DNA from: Odobenus rosmarus divergens
Lineage: Eukaryota; Chordata; Mammalia; Carnivora; Odobenidae
Direction of reading: 5' to 3'
Assembly: GCF_000321225.1 (NCBI RefSeq)
Contig: NW_004451893.1
Location: 261,209-325,208 of the forward strand
Length of the DNA stretch: 64,000 bases
Part shown: positions 32,351-42,759 of the stretch, in pieces
Layout: every line of letters begins with the position of its first letter
Position numbering within the stretch: the first letter of the stretch is position 1
Notes under the pieces: model-generated
The model's database searches: none
What the model was told of the DNA's origin: nothing
The model's input: the letters and a program-made list of their open reading frames with translations, nothing else
Made by a program: the position numbers and the translations under genes

Positions 32351-33094
32351 CAATTCCCTTGTGCATGTTGCCACCAGGCTAGGGCCGTTCAAAGGGTGAA
32401 ACGAGAGAAAGCAGTGCGCCTTCTTCTAGCCCAGCTGTCACTCCCAAGTTATTCCCCGGCCCGGTCAGGCCAGTGATTTTCCCTGGGCTTCCCTCACTCT
32501 GGCAGAGGTGGGAACCCAGGCGAATAGCTGAGCTCAGCTGATGGCAGCATGGCCTGAGACTCACTGTCAGGATCCAGAGGAGGGGGGGGCTGGCCTCAGG
32601 GAAGGGACGTGTGGGCCTCGCTCGCGCCCTCCATACCCTCCTGGGCGGCCCCTGGACCGCAGCGGGCTGGGCTCGTGGCCCCTGTCTGTGGCGCCACGAG
32701 CCGGGGGACCCCCGCCTCCCCCGTGCCAGCCGTGGGTCCCACCCAAACACCCCACGGTTTGCAGCTGCCGAGAAGAGAAACAGAGGAGGCTAAGGAGAGA
32801 TGGGAGGGAGAGCGGGGGTTACCAGACGCTCGCCCTGATGCACCGGTGCCGGGCCTTCCCCTGGGCTGGGAGGAGGTGGCCCAGGAGCCTGGGCCTTGCT
32901 GCCACTGGAGAGGACAAGTGACTCACAGTTGTAAAATGGAAATCGGTGTCACCTTTGGTCATCCCCCATGGCCAAGGCTCCTTGTAACTGAACTGTCCCC
33001 ACTGGGAAGGGACAGGATGGATTACTAGGTGAGAGGTGATGCCTGCACCTCGGGCCTTGGGATGACAGCAATAAAAGCTCCAGGATGGAGAGCA
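32351..33094. other. GC-rich unique DNA
   Basis: CpG-bearing, with overlapping proline/glycine-rich frames (32379-32750 minus, 32541-32921 and 32609-33028 plus). No domain or family motif is recognisable in any frame. Confidence 0.4.
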
Positions 33095-33275
33095 CGAAAC
33101 GGATGCCTGGCACTGAGCCCTTCCCTACGTGACCTCCTGCATCTTTACAACAACCTATAACATAAGCACTAATATTAGACCCACTTTAACGATGAGGAGA
33201 GTGAGGCTTAGGGCGGTCAATAACTTGCCCCAAGTCCCACAGCCGGCAGGATCCCAGAGCTGCCTGGCTTTGAGT
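33095..33275 (-). repeat. MIR SINE, antisense
   Basis: 'atgcctggcactgagcccttcc', 'atctttacaacaacctataacataagcactaatattagacccactttaacgatgaggagagtgaggctta' and 'cttgccccaagtcccacagccggcaggatcccagagctg' are clear antisense MIR. Confidence 0.85.
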
Positions 33276-35054
33276 CCACCCTCTGTGTGTCTGTACTGTG
33301 TCCCCTTCTGGGGACCCTCAACCGAGGGGCTCTGTGGTTCCTGGACCCTCATGGGAGCAGATTCATTCTCGAAGCACTTGGATGATGCTCCCAAGGGTAG
33401 CAGGCAGGGGGAGGGGAACTCTTGACCAGAGGTGGGAATGCATGTTCCCCTTCTGCGCTGTGTGACGCTAGGGGCTTACCCAAAGCTCCGAGCCCAGGTT
33501 TCCTCGCCTGGCAAACTAACCTCGTGATTTATGTGTCTTGGAGTTTTGGGTGGGACAGAGGAGCTGGTGTGTATCATCCAGAGTCAGGTACGGGCAGTCA
33601 ATTCTACTCTTCGGCAGGGCATTCTACTGCTCAGCCTCAGTTTTCTCGTTTGAAAATGAGAGGAATGATTTCCAACACCTTCATTGCCTCTATTTCTTCA
33701 GGCTCATCCCTCACCCCCATCCTCCCCCCCCACAGCCGGGCTGGGGAGGCGGGGAAGGTAGCCGTGTGAAGGCCACTGAGGTTCCCCAGCTGAGCTCATT
33801 GGTGATTTTTGACTGTGACCTTGAGAGGCATGAGCACTGGGGGACAGTGGGCCTGTGGCCAGAGGAGGGCCAAACAACAGTTTATAGCTTTGTTTTATGG
33901 GAAGAAGCCACAGTGCCCAGTCCCTGGAGAGTGTCCAGTGACCTAACAGCTGGGGAATGGACACTAGGAACATTTTTGGCTTCAGGGGAAAAGCATAATT
34001 TGGAGGTTTCTGTGTGAACCTCCTGCAGAAACAATGGTGCCCAAACGTTTACCTCTAGGACCACACCCTTTCCTAAACTCCACATATTCCCCACCCCCAA
34101 CCAGGTCCTGGTGGCAAGCCGTGCATCTGACCCTCACATACCTTTCGGGGGGTGGATGTGGGAGCATTATGGTAGACACTCTGCCACCCCCCAGCCAGCC
34201 CTGGGCTGCAGAGCCCACAGAGCGAGGCCCACCAGACTGGGGTGGGAAGGTGCAGGTAGTGGCTGAGCTGAGAGGAGCTGCTCCAGGCTGCCTCAGGGTT
34301 AAAGTGGCCAGAGCGCTTCCAGCCGCCTGCCCCCTGCCCCACACTGGCCAGTAGAGAGTGGTAGGCTGCCCATTCCTCCTCCTATGGAATTCCCCTCAGC
34401 AGGGGTCGAACCATAAGCCTCCACTTACTTTCTGGCTCGGGGTCCTTGCCACAACCCCTCCCATGAAGATGGGTGGCAACCAGCCAAGAGGAGGGCCTGG
34501 AAGCCAGGGGAAAGGGAAGCCAGGTCGGGGGTGACTTCAGCAGGCTGGCATAGTGTGGCCTTTGGCAGAGCGAGGCTGGAGGGTGCTGGCCTTACCCATG
34601 GCTCCCAGGGCTACACATCCACACGTTGGTATGGGTTATGGCCTGGCGCCAGCCAGGGAGGGAGATAGAGTGCGGCAGGCTTTCAGGATTCCCATCTCAG
34701 GGAGTGAGGCCCATCCCCTTCCTTGCTGCCCAAAGGCCCTGAAGTTGGGGCACCAGGAGGTATGAAGGAAGCAGAGGTCTCAGCAGGGGATGGAAGGGGC
34801 TGGGCAGGGCTCTGTCCTGGGCACTCAGAGGCAGCTCAGACAAGTAGCAGAGTTTTCAGAATTCTGTAGTTCTGGCACATCTGCAGGAATGTCAGGAAAA
34901 AAGTGAGTAGAGTTTTATGCACAGGCTTCTGGTCTCATTTGCCTTTCATAAGCCTCCTCAAGATCAGTCATTGGGCTTCAGAAAACCTCAGATCATGAAG
35001 AACATGCCCACCCCCATGCCTGCCCCCACTTCAGCCATGATGTGAACTCCGGCG
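33276..35054. other. GC-richer unique DNA with weak MIR-like traces
   Basis: Weak sense MIR traces occur at 33440-33530 and 33600-33675 (cctcagttttctcgtttgaaaatgag). The rest holds no gene or repeat I recognise. The 159-codon frame at 33538-34017 overlaps the second trace and has no domain. Confidence 0.4.
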
Positions 35055-35236
35055 TCCTCTGTGGTAGAATACAAATGTGCTCGGCGTCTGAAGGCTCGAG
35101 TCTGAGTGAATGGCATCATGACTTGCTTGCTGTGTATCCTTGGGAAAGTTACTTAACCTTTCTGGGCCTTCATTTCCTCCACTGTAAAGTGAGAACAATA
35201 GTTACTGCACAGGGTTATTATAGAAATGAAGTGAAA
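35055..35236 (+). repeat. MIR SINE, ended by a young SINE insertion
   Basis: 'tgaatggcatcatgacttgcttgctgtgtatccttgggaaagttacttaacctttctgggccttcatttcctccactgtaaagtgagaacaata' then 'agggttattatagaaatgaagtg' is sense MIR. The MIR core ends where the CAN SINE entered. Confidence 0.85.
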
Positions 35237-35444
35237 GGGGCGCCTGGGTGGCTCAGTTGGTTAAGCGACTGCCTTCGGCTCAGGTCATGATCCTGGAGTC
35301 CCGGGATCGAGTCCCACATCGGGCTCCCTGCTCAGCGGGGAGTCTGCCTCTCCCTCTGACCCTCCCCCCTCTCATGTGCACTCTCTCTCTCTCTCATTCT
35401 CTCTCTCAAATAAATAAATAAAATCTTTAAAAAAAAAAAAAAAA
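35237..35444 (+). mobile_element. Young CAN SINE, 14-15 bp perfect target-site duplication
   Basis: It has the same subfamily variants as the 27437 copy (cctggagtcccgggatcgag, ctctgaccctc) and a long pure A tail. The duplication agaaatgaagtgaaa lies at 35222-35236 and 35444-35458. Confidence 0.96.
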
Positions 35445-35458
35445 GAAATGAAGTGAAA

Positions 35459-36089
35459 AAAATGTTCTCGAAAGGGTCCACACATACAGGGAAGCGTGTT
35501 TGTCCCCTTCTTCCTTCAGCCGTGTCGACAGTAGACACAGCCGTATAACTCGCACACGTATATATGTCTTTTATCATGTTGTTGCGGAAGCCCCTCGTTT
35601 CCTTAAGACCTATTTGGAGCAGCACGCTGTGCTGACCAAACCACTCCTTCCCCATTCCTACCCTCTGCAGCCGCCTGGACTCAGTTTGTCATGTGGCCTT
35701 GTGAAAACACAAAGGAACACAAAAGCGCCATCCGAGGACCCACCCACCGTGACCACCCCACCAGCGCAGCAGTCAGTACCTCCTACACGGGTGGGGGGGC
35801 CATGGAGGGGGCGGGGACTGGAAAGAGAAAGGAGAGCCTTGAATTTTCACCCATACCCTGAGCAAAGTCAAGGTAGTGGGGAGGAGGATGGCAGGTTCGG
35901 GAAGAACAGAGAAAATCGCTGACCTCAGAAGAGAGCTCAGGTTGAGGCTTAGGAGTCCCTGGGTCTGCATGGCTAAGTCCTGGGCCTCAAAGTTCAGGCC
36001 AAAGAACCAGAGCCCCCTTATTATAAGAGAGGGAAGGGGTCACTGACTGTTGCTGAACAGAGAAATGATAATACTTGGAACAAATTATT
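35459..36089. other. Unique DNA
   Basis: Nothing recognisable. The frame at 35500-35922 has no domain. Confidence 0.4.
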
Positions 36090-36325
36090 GTTTGTTAGCA
36101 ATAGCATCTAATGCTCACTGTATACTGGGCAGTGTGCCAAGCCCTTTAATGCGTTGTCCCATTTAACCCTCAAAATAATCTTGTGAATTCGAGATTATCG
36201 TCTTCATTTTACACATGAAGAAACAAGGACTCAGAGAAGTTAAGAACTTGCCCGAAGACACATAATGAAGAATGGGCAGAGCCAGGATTTGAACCCTGAC
36301 TGTCTATCTCAACAGGCTATGCCTA
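36090..36325 (-). repeat. MIR SINE, antisense, nearly full length
   Basis: 'agcatctaatgctcactgtatactgggcagtgtgccaagccctttaatgcgttgtcccatttaaccctcaaaataatcttgtg', 'cattttacacatgaagaaacaaggactcagagaagttaagaacttgcccgaagac' and 'agccaggatttgaaccctgac' give all MIR blocks in reverse. Confidence 0.9.
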
Positions 36326-36399
36326 AGAGCAGGAAGACATCCACAGGTGATCAGCCAGGGCCCAAGGGACATGGGGAAAACACTGATCCAACCGTGTGA

Positions 36400-36490
36400 C
36401 TGATCCCAAGGTGTTGAGCACTTAGCTCAGTGCCTGGTACCTACCTGCAAAGGCCTCCATAAATGTTCGCGGAATGCTTGGATCCATGAA
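36400..36490 (+). repeat. MIR/L2 3' end fragment
   Basis: 'gttgagcacttagctcagtgcctggtacctacctgcaaaggcctccataaatgttcgcggaatgc' matches the shared 3' end of MIR and L2. Confidence 0.6.
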
Positions 36491-37139
36491 CAAACGAATT
36501 AGCAATGCCTAATGGCATAGGAGCTATAGAGAACCAGACATTAGTTTTCACCGGGGTTTGGGGGACTTCATGAGCCTGATGGAGAACTCGGGGAGGTTAA
36601 TGAAGGGGGCTGGCACTTTGGAGAGAGGTCACCCCCGGAGGGAGAGAGAGGAGTGAGTCTCTGCCTCGAAGAGAGTCATGAGAATGGGTAAAATCCTAAG
36701 GCAGAGAGACAGAAGGGTTTCTGAGCAGGAAAGGAACTTTGAGGCTTTCCTAGGGTTAGGGGGACGGTAGCAGAAAGAGAACAAGAGAAGGAGAGACAGA
36801 TAAAGGAGGAGGAGAAAGTGTCCCTGGTTGTCACACTTGAGAACAGAGAAAGGCTCGGGAGCACAAGAGGCCTTCCCAAAGCTCCCACCTCCTCATTTCC
36901 CAGAGACCTTACCCCGCCACGCCCCACATCTGAGATGAAGCGCTGGGGTTCCTAGCTAACGCACCGGAGCGCCCCCCACGTTCTCCTTCCTCCTCTCGGT
37001 CACTATTTCCCCCTCTCTGCAGGATCGCACTCCTATCTTAAAATTTTTTTTTTTTTTGGCTTAAACCCCTCTTGATCCCACTTCTCTATCCAGCTGCCAC
37101 CATATCTTTCCCCCTTTATAGCAGAACTCCTGCCCACGG
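36491..37139. other. Unique DNA with a T-run
   Basis: A purine-rich stretch (36630-36800) and a run of 14 T (37044-37057) are the only notable composition. No gene is seen. Confidence 0.45.
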
Positions 37140-37853
37140 CACATGAAAACAAAGATCTAAATAAAAACTTGTACACAAATGTCCGCGGCAGCATCATTCC
37201 TATTAGGTGGAATCAGCCTAATGTCCGTCCACAGATGAGTGGATACACAAAATGTGGAATCTTATTCCGCCGTGAAGAGGCAGGAAGTGCTGATACCTGC
37301 TACCACATGGATGAACCTTGAAGGCATGATGCCAAGTGCCAGAAGCCAGCCACAGAAGAAGACTACATATTGTGTGACTCCACTGATATGAAATGTCCAG
37401 AATAGGGGCACCTATGGGGACAGAAAGTAGATCAGTGTTTCCTTAAGGAAGAATGGATGAGGGGTTAACAGCTAGAGGGGAAGGAGTTTTGTAGAGGATG
37501 GTGTTGAAAGGTTTTAAAGTTAGATTATGGTGATGATTGCACAATTTTGTGAAGCTATTAAAAACCACTGAACTGTACACTTTTTTTTTTAAGATTTTAT
37601 TTATTTATTTGACACAGAGAGAGAGAGAGCACAAGCAGGGGGAGCAGTAAAGGGAGAGGGAGAAGCAGACCTCCTGCTGACCAGGAAGCCTGACACGGGG
37701 CTCCATCCCAGGACCCCGGGATCATGACCTGAACCAAAGGCAGATGCTTAATCGATTAAGCCACCCAGGCGCCCCTGAACTGTACACTTTAAATGGGTGA
37801 ATTTTATGCCATGAGAACTATATCACAATAAAGCTGTTAAAAAAAAAAAAAAA
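37140..37853 (+). mobile_element. Old L1 3' end with poly-A, split by a SINE
   Basis: The order 'cacaaatgtccgcggcagcatcattcc', 'atgtccgtccacagatgagtggatacacaaaatgtgg', 'cacatggatgaaccttgaaggcatgatgcc', 'gaaatgtccagaatagggg' and, after the SINE, 'cactttaaatgggtgaattttatgcc...aataaagctgtt' plus A15 is the end of L1 ORF2 and the 3' UTR. It is 5'-truncated and has no intact ORF. Confidence 0.88.
37584..37774 (-). mobile_element. CAN SINE, minus strand, 16-bp target-site duplication
   Basis: A full minus-strand copy inside the L1 3' UTR. The duplication ctgaactgtacacttt lies at 37568-37583 and 37775-37790. Confidence 0.95.
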
Positions 37854-37879
37854 GCCCCTCACTTGTTGTCTGCACTCAC

Positions 37880-38317
37880 TGTCTCCAGGACTTCTCCCGT
37901 TCTCCCTTGACCCCAGTCTAGTCAGGCTTTCGTCCACTACTGGCTGAAACTGTTGTGAGGCTCGCCAGAAACTTCCATGTACCCCAATGCAGTGGTCACC
38001 GCTTCCGCTTGTCTTCCTCATCAGCGGTATTTGACATAGCTTGTCTCCTCACTCCTTCCAGAAACACTTTCCTTCCCTGGCTTCCAGAAAAGCAGGTGTC
38101 CTGGGCTCCTCTTAGCTCAGTGCAGGCCCCTTTCCACTTTCCTTGGCTGGTTCCTCCTCATCCTGCGAGCGTCTGGCTGTCGGGCCCACACTCACCCCTC
38201 CGCACGATCACACAGGGTCAGAATTTTAGAACACCATCTCTACACTGATGACCTTAGGATCTCCCCGAACTCCACACTGGCTTGACATCCCCAACTGGAC
38301 ATCTAGTGGGCATCTCA
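37880..38317 (+). repeat. L2 LINE ORF2 fragment (RT region), degenerate
   Basis: 'ctctacactgatgaccttaggatctccccgaactccacactggcttgacatccccaactggacatctagtgggcatctcaaactgccatgtcc' aligns with the L2 reverse transcriptase segment from the YADD box onward (atgctgatgac...ctccagactcatatatcc...aactgcc...catctcaaact). The RT box is mutated and the frame is broken. Confidence 0.5.
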
Positions 38318-38530
38318 AACTGCCATGTCCAAGGATGTGGAGGAATCAGAACCCTCATCCCCTCTGGGCAGGAGGGGGGGCTGGAATGTAAAATGATGGA
38401 GCTGCTGTGAAGAATAGCAGGGCGGTTCCTCAAAATAGAGCTTCCATCAGAACCCAGCAATTCCACTCCTAGGTACAACCCAAGAGAAATGAAAAATAAT
38501 GTCTACACAAAAACTTGGACATGAAGGTGT
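38318..38530 (+). mobile_element. Old L1M ORF2 fragment
   Basis: 'gctggaatgtaaaatgatggagctgctgtgaagaatagcagggcggttcctcaaaatagagc' and 'cccagcaattccactcctaggtacaacccaagagaaatgaaaaataatgtctacacaaaaacttg' match L1M ORF2 just upstream of the C-terminal end, in sense orientation. Confidence 0.75.
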
Positions 38531-39008
38531 TACCAAACACTATAGTATCAAAATTCATGAGTTATTTACTCTTTTAAATGAATTTGAGTAAAATCAAGGT
38601 CATGCATAAAATAGTACCGCCTTTCTTTCTATCTTTTTATTAACATATAATGTATTATTTGTTTCAGGGGTACAGGTCTGTGATTCATCAGTCTTACACA
38701 ATTCACAGCGCTCACCATAGCACATACCCTCCCCGATGTCCATCACCCAGCCACCCCATCCTTCATACCCCCCTCCACTCCAGCAACCCTCAGTTTGTTT
38801 CCTGAGATTAAGAGTCTCTTACGGTTTGTCTCCCTCTCTGGTTTCATCTTGTTTCATTTTTTTCCTCTCTTCGCCTATGATCCTCTGTCTTATTTCTCAA
38901 ATTCCTCGTATCACTGAGATCATATGATACTTGTCTTTCTCTGATTGACTTATTTTGCTTAGCATAATACCCTCTAGTTTCATTCACGTCGTTGCAAATG
39001 GCAAGATT

Positions 39009-39488
39009 TCATTTTTTTGATGACTGAGTAATGTATATATACCACATCTTCTTTATCCATTCAGCTGTCAGTGGACATCCGGGCTCCCTCCATAGTTTGG
39101 CTATTGTGGACATTGCTGCTATAAACATTGGGGTGCACGTACCCCTTCGGATCCCTACATTTGTATCTTTGTGGTAAATACCCAGTAGTGCAATTGCTGG
39201 ATCGTATGGTAGCTCTATCTTCAACTGTTTGAGGAACCTCCACACTGTTTTCCAGAGTGGCTGCGCCAGCTTGCATTCCCACCAACAGTGTAGGAGGGTT
39301 CCCCTTTCTCCGCATCCCCACCAACATCTGTCATTTCCTGACTTGTTAATTTTGGCCATTCTGACTGGTGTGAGGTGGTATCTCACTGAGGTTTTGATTT
39401 GTATTTCCCTGGTGCCGAGCGATGTTGAGCACTTTTTCATGTGTCTGTTGGCCATTTGAATATCTTCTTTGCAGAAATGTCTGTTCAT
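39009..39488 (-). pseudogene. L1 ORF2 C-terminal remnant (open, 159 codons)
   Basis: The frame keeps the C-terminal cysteine-rich motif of L1 ORF2p, C-x3-C-x7-H-x4-C, at about residues 55-72 (CWWGCG...LLHCWWEC). It is followed by the usual [17 protein letters not shown] segment and the [11 protein letters not shown] end. ORF2p is the endonuclease/reverse transcriptase of LINE-1; this piece has neither domain. The frame ends early relative to intact ORF2 and the element is truncated, so it is a dead remnant and not a host gene. Confidence 0.9.
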
Positions 39489-39551
39489 GTTTTCTGCCCA
39501 TTTCTTGATTGGGTTATTTGTTCTTTGGGTGTTGAGTTTGATAAGTTCTTT

Positions 39552-39745
39552 TTTTTTAAGATTTTTTTAATTTATTTGACAGAGAGAGAGACAGCGAGAG
39601 AGGGAACACAAGCAGGGGGAGTGGGAGAGGGAGAAGCAGGCTTCCCGCTGAGCAGAGAGCCCGATGTGGGGCTCGTTCCCAGGACCCTGGGATCATGACC
39701 CGAGCTGAAGGCAGATGCTTAACGACTGAGCCACCCAGGCGCCCC
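39552..39745 (-). mobile_element. CAN SINE, minus strand, 18-bp target-site duplication
   Basis: A minus-strand copy inside the L1. The perfect duplication gagtttgataagttcttt lies at 39534-39551 and 39746-39763. Open frames at 39441-39698 and 39556-39807 are SINE artefacts. Confidence 0.96.
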
Positions 39746-39875
39746 GAGTTTGATAAGTTCTTTATAGATTTTGGATACTGGCCCTTTACCTGATATGTCA
39801 TTTGCAAATATCTTCTCCCATTCTGTCAGTTGTCTTTTGGTTTTGTTGGCTGTCTCCTTTAGCACTGCCTTTCTT

Positions 39876-40904
39876 ATGTTCCAATATGCATAGGCGACTA
39901 GGGCTTGTTTCCATCCTCTGGGCCGGGACTTGCTCTGAGCATGTGTTTGCTTCTGGAGGTGAGACCCATTGAAAAAATTGCAAAGGAGATGGGGTCTGAG
40001 AAAGGACGCCTGGATTCGCTCTCAATTCTGCTTCCATCTAGAGGTGCCCTGCCTCCCTCATTGGAGCAGAACTTTCAGAGTCTTCTCAAAGATGGTGAGG
40101 CCTGAGGGAAGGGGCAGGCCTCTTCCATCAGATTGGGAGTGTCTCTGGGGTAAGACACCATGTGTCTGCATCATGCTGGGAGCGTGCCGAGGGCAAACTA
40201 GAAAATTTCTTCCTCGGTATTCACCCCCTGTGCCCCCACCCTCCCGTGGTTCCCTCCACAGGGCCAACAGCACCGCCACCCCTTCCAGAGGTTACGGACA
40301 GATGGAAGAGCTGGTGGCCACAAGAAGATGCTGCCAGTGGAGTCTTGTGCCAATATAGGTATTGGCAGCCAAGGTGCTCCCAGGCCACGCCCACCGCGGT
40401 GGGGATTGTGGGTGTTGCCATCCCAAGCTGAATCTTCTGTGGTTTCCCCCAAGAAACTGCAGGCTGTGTTGCTATCCTGAGATTTTCCCCTCCTGCTGCA
40501 TCGTCTCTGGTCAGAGCGGGTGGGGGGTGAGGGGTCCCCTGCAGCCCCTCTATCCCTTCGCCGCAGGTGGAACCATGGGTCCTGGCCTCTGAGGAAGACA
40601 GCGAGGGTTGGCAGTGATCCCAGGCCTGGGATCCCAGGAGCACGCCCGTCTCTGCAGCAGGCAAGCAGGATGGTCTCTGCTGGCGGCTCACCCACAGCCC
40701 CAACAGCTCAGATCTCTCCGCAGGGGGAAAGCAGCCAAAGCCACAGGCCTGCGCTTGGCTGGAGAACACGCAGGGCTGGCAGCATGCTTGCTAAGCTCTG
40801 GCTGTTCCCCTCACTTCCTTCTTGCGAAGTTTCCAGGGAAAACTATCTGGGGGACAGGCTCCCCAGCCCATGTCGTCACACAGAAATGGCTTCTTTTCTC
40901 AGCC
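39876..40904. other. GC-rich unique DNA
   Basis: Several frames over 100 codons overlap on both strands (40198-40769 minus, 40520-40993 plus). All are proline/glycine/serine-rich with no recognisable domain, and the plus frames run into a MIR. I do not support any as a gene. Confidence 0.4.
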
Positions 40905-41100
40905 ATTTTCAAGTTCATGTTTCAGCTCTGCCACTTCCCGTGTGTGACCTTAGCTTTGCCAGGTCTCAGCTGTCATCCGTGAATTGGGGATAACAATATC
41001 TACTTGCAAGGATTAACTAAGATGATGCCTATAAGCCGGCTCTTAGCAGTGCCTGGTAGACAGGAGGCACTCCCTAAATTGTTCTTTTACTGTTGTTGCT
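40905..41100 (+). repeat. MIR SINE
   Basis: 'catgtttcagctctgccacttcccgtgtgtgaccttagctttgccaggtctcagctgtcatccgtgaattggggataacaata' and 'ggctcttagcagtgcctggtagacaggaggcactccctaaattgt' are sense MIR. Confidence 0.85.
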
Positions 41101-41523
41101 ATCCCTTTCTGCTGTGCTTCTGGAAGCTTCGTGTTGGGCTGGCTACAGTGCGAGTCTATAGGATCTGTGCAAACACAGGGTATGTTTGGGGCCTGCTTTA
41201 TCTTAGGACCTCAAAAAGACAGAGCTGTCAGCCGCAAGAGGCCTCACTGTAATCCAGCCACACAACCCTCCCCGTAGGCGTGACCATATTTATCAGATCT
41301 ATTCAGGTCAGGGGGGTAGTTAGCCTGTATCTACCCTGCACCTTCCAGTACGACGCCTCACCTCTCACGAGATCCAGGAGATGCAGGCTTTCCTCAGAAC
41401 CCACACTCCTGCCTTGGAAAGATGACAAGCTGGGTCTGCTTTCATTTTTTTCAAGGCAATCAAGGATTTGAAATGCCGTATTTTATTTGATTTAGGGACG
41501 GGCTGCAGCTTGGCGGTTTAGAG
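41101..41523. other. Unique DNA
   Basis: No gene or repeat is recognised. Confidence 0.45.
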
Positions 41524-41731
41524 CAATGCTGTGCAATAGAACTTTCTGTGTTGATGAAACGTTCTCTATGTTTGCTGCCCAGTATGGAAACCACTAGTCA
41601 CGGGTGTTCTTTGGGCACTTGAGATGTAGCCCATGTGACCAAGGCACGGAATTTTAAATTTTATTTAATTGTAATTAATTTAAATATAAGTAACCACGTG
41701 GAGCCAGTGGCTATGGCATTGGACGGCACAA
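41524..41731. mobile_element. MER3-like hAT DNA transposon, nearly complete
   Basis: It starts caatgctgtgcaatagaac and ends gcattggacggcaca, a degraded inverted pair. Inside are 'gaaaccactagtcacgggtg', 'tgggcacttgagatgtagcccatgtgacc', 'aattttaaattttatttaattgtaattaattta' and 'cacgtggagccagtggct'. It is nonautonomous. The MER3 name is from memory. Confidence 0.75.
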
Positions 41732-41769
41732 GCTTAGAGCATAGCCGCTGAGCTGGGCAGATCTGTGGC

Positions 41770-41938
41770 AGGCTGGGCATGATATTTACCTTTCCTGAAC
41801 TTTTTTCTCTCTTCTGTGTAATGGGGATCATAATGGCACCTGGCTCATAGGACTGATTTGAGGATTAAGTAAGTAAATGAATAGAAAGCACTTAGCACAG
41901 TAAGCATGCAATGAATACCAGCTATTATCATTATTCTT
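41770..41938 (+). repeat. MIR SINE
   Basis: 'tgtgtaatggggatcataatggcacctggctcataggactgatttgaggattaagtaagtaaatgaatagaaagcacttagcacagtaagcatgcaatgaataccagctattatcattatt' is the MIR core and end. Confidence 0.85.
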
Positions 41939-41964
41939 TACAATCTCTAAGCTGCAGGGGCCTT

Positions 41965-42235
41965 AGTCATTTGGTCATCAGATATTTGAACACTTACAGT
42001 GCGCCAGGAACCATTCTAGGCACTGGAGAGACAAAAATGAATCTTAAAGATCCTGCCCTCTTGAGAAGTCTCCATCTGACAGAGGGAAACTGACAAGTAA
42101 TCAAGGGCTGCCAGGCAGGAAGAGTGGTAGCCCTGGTGTGGCAGGGTCCCAGAGGAGACCTCCAAAGTAGTCCAAGGTGGGGAGGGGGAGGAGGAGGTCA
42201 GGAAGGCTTCCTGGAGTAGGCAGTGTTGCTTTCTC
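41965..42235 (-). repeat. L2 LINE 3' end, antisense
   Basis: 'cagatatttgaacacttacagtgcgccaggaaccattctaggcactggagagacaaaaatgaatcttaaagatcctgccctc' and 'aggaaggcttcctggagtagg' are reversed L2 3' UTR. Confidence 0.75.
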
Positions 42236-42307
42236 GACATTTACTGACCCAGCTTGATCGCCTAGCTTCAAAACCCACCACCACTTGACCTTATCTCTGT
42301 ACCTTTC

Positions 42308-42755
42308 TGTTTTAGTTTCACTTCCTGCTGTTAACATTTTGCCACAAACCTAGTAGTTTAAAATAACACATTATTATCTTGCAGTTCTGAAGATCAGAAG
42401 TCTGAAATGGCTTTCACTGGGCTAAAATCAAGGAGTCAGCAGGGCCACATCCTTCTGGAGGCCCTAGGGGAGAATGTTTCCTTATCTTTTCCAGCTTCTT
42501 AGAGGCTGCCTTTGTGCCTTGGCTCACGGCCCTTCTTCCAAGTTCAAGGCCATAGCGTCTTCCAGTCTCTTCTCTCTCTGTTTTTCTCTGCTTCTGTCAC
42601 CGTCTCTCACTCTTGTCTCCTGCCTCTCTCCTATGAAGACCTTGTCATTACATTAAACCCACCTGGATAATCCAGGATCATCTACCGTCCTTTTTGCCAC
42701 GTAAAGTAACCCATCCACAGGTTCTAGAGACTAGGACATGGACGGACATCCTTTT
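42308..42755 (-). mobile_element. MLT1-type LTR (ERVL-MaLR), antisense
   Basis: 'gccacaaacctagtagtttaaaataacacattattatcttgcagttctgaagatcagaagtctgaaatgg', 'gctaaaatcaaggagtcagcagggccacatccttctggaggccctaggggagaatg', 'cctggataatccaggatcatct' and 'caggttctagagactaggacatggacggacatcc' follow an older MLT1 LTR in reverse. It has no coding content. Confidence 0.8.
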
Positions 42756-42759
42756 CTGT

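Larger units (their letters stand above)
38628..39860 (-). mobile_element. Carnivore-type L1, 5'-truncated, carrying a SINE
   Basis: The minus strand holds an L1 3' UTR and the C-terminal third of ORF2. The plus strand shows 'taacatataatgtattatttgtttcaggggtacagg' at the 3' end and '...ggttttgttggctgtctcctt' at the 5' truncation point. A diverged duplication, agtaccgcctttctt (38613-38627) and agcactgcctttctt (39861-39875), flanks it with 13 of 15 matches. Confidence 0.88.

Noticed and set aside
36600..37139. A processed pseudogene ending at the T/A runs near 37.05 kb
   Set aside because: The run is poly-T without an adjacent coding-like body or target-site duplication that I can see.
40198..40993. 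Gene with 157-182 codon frames on both strands
   Set aside because: Frames overlap on opposite strands, lack domains, and the plus-strand frame runs into a MIR.
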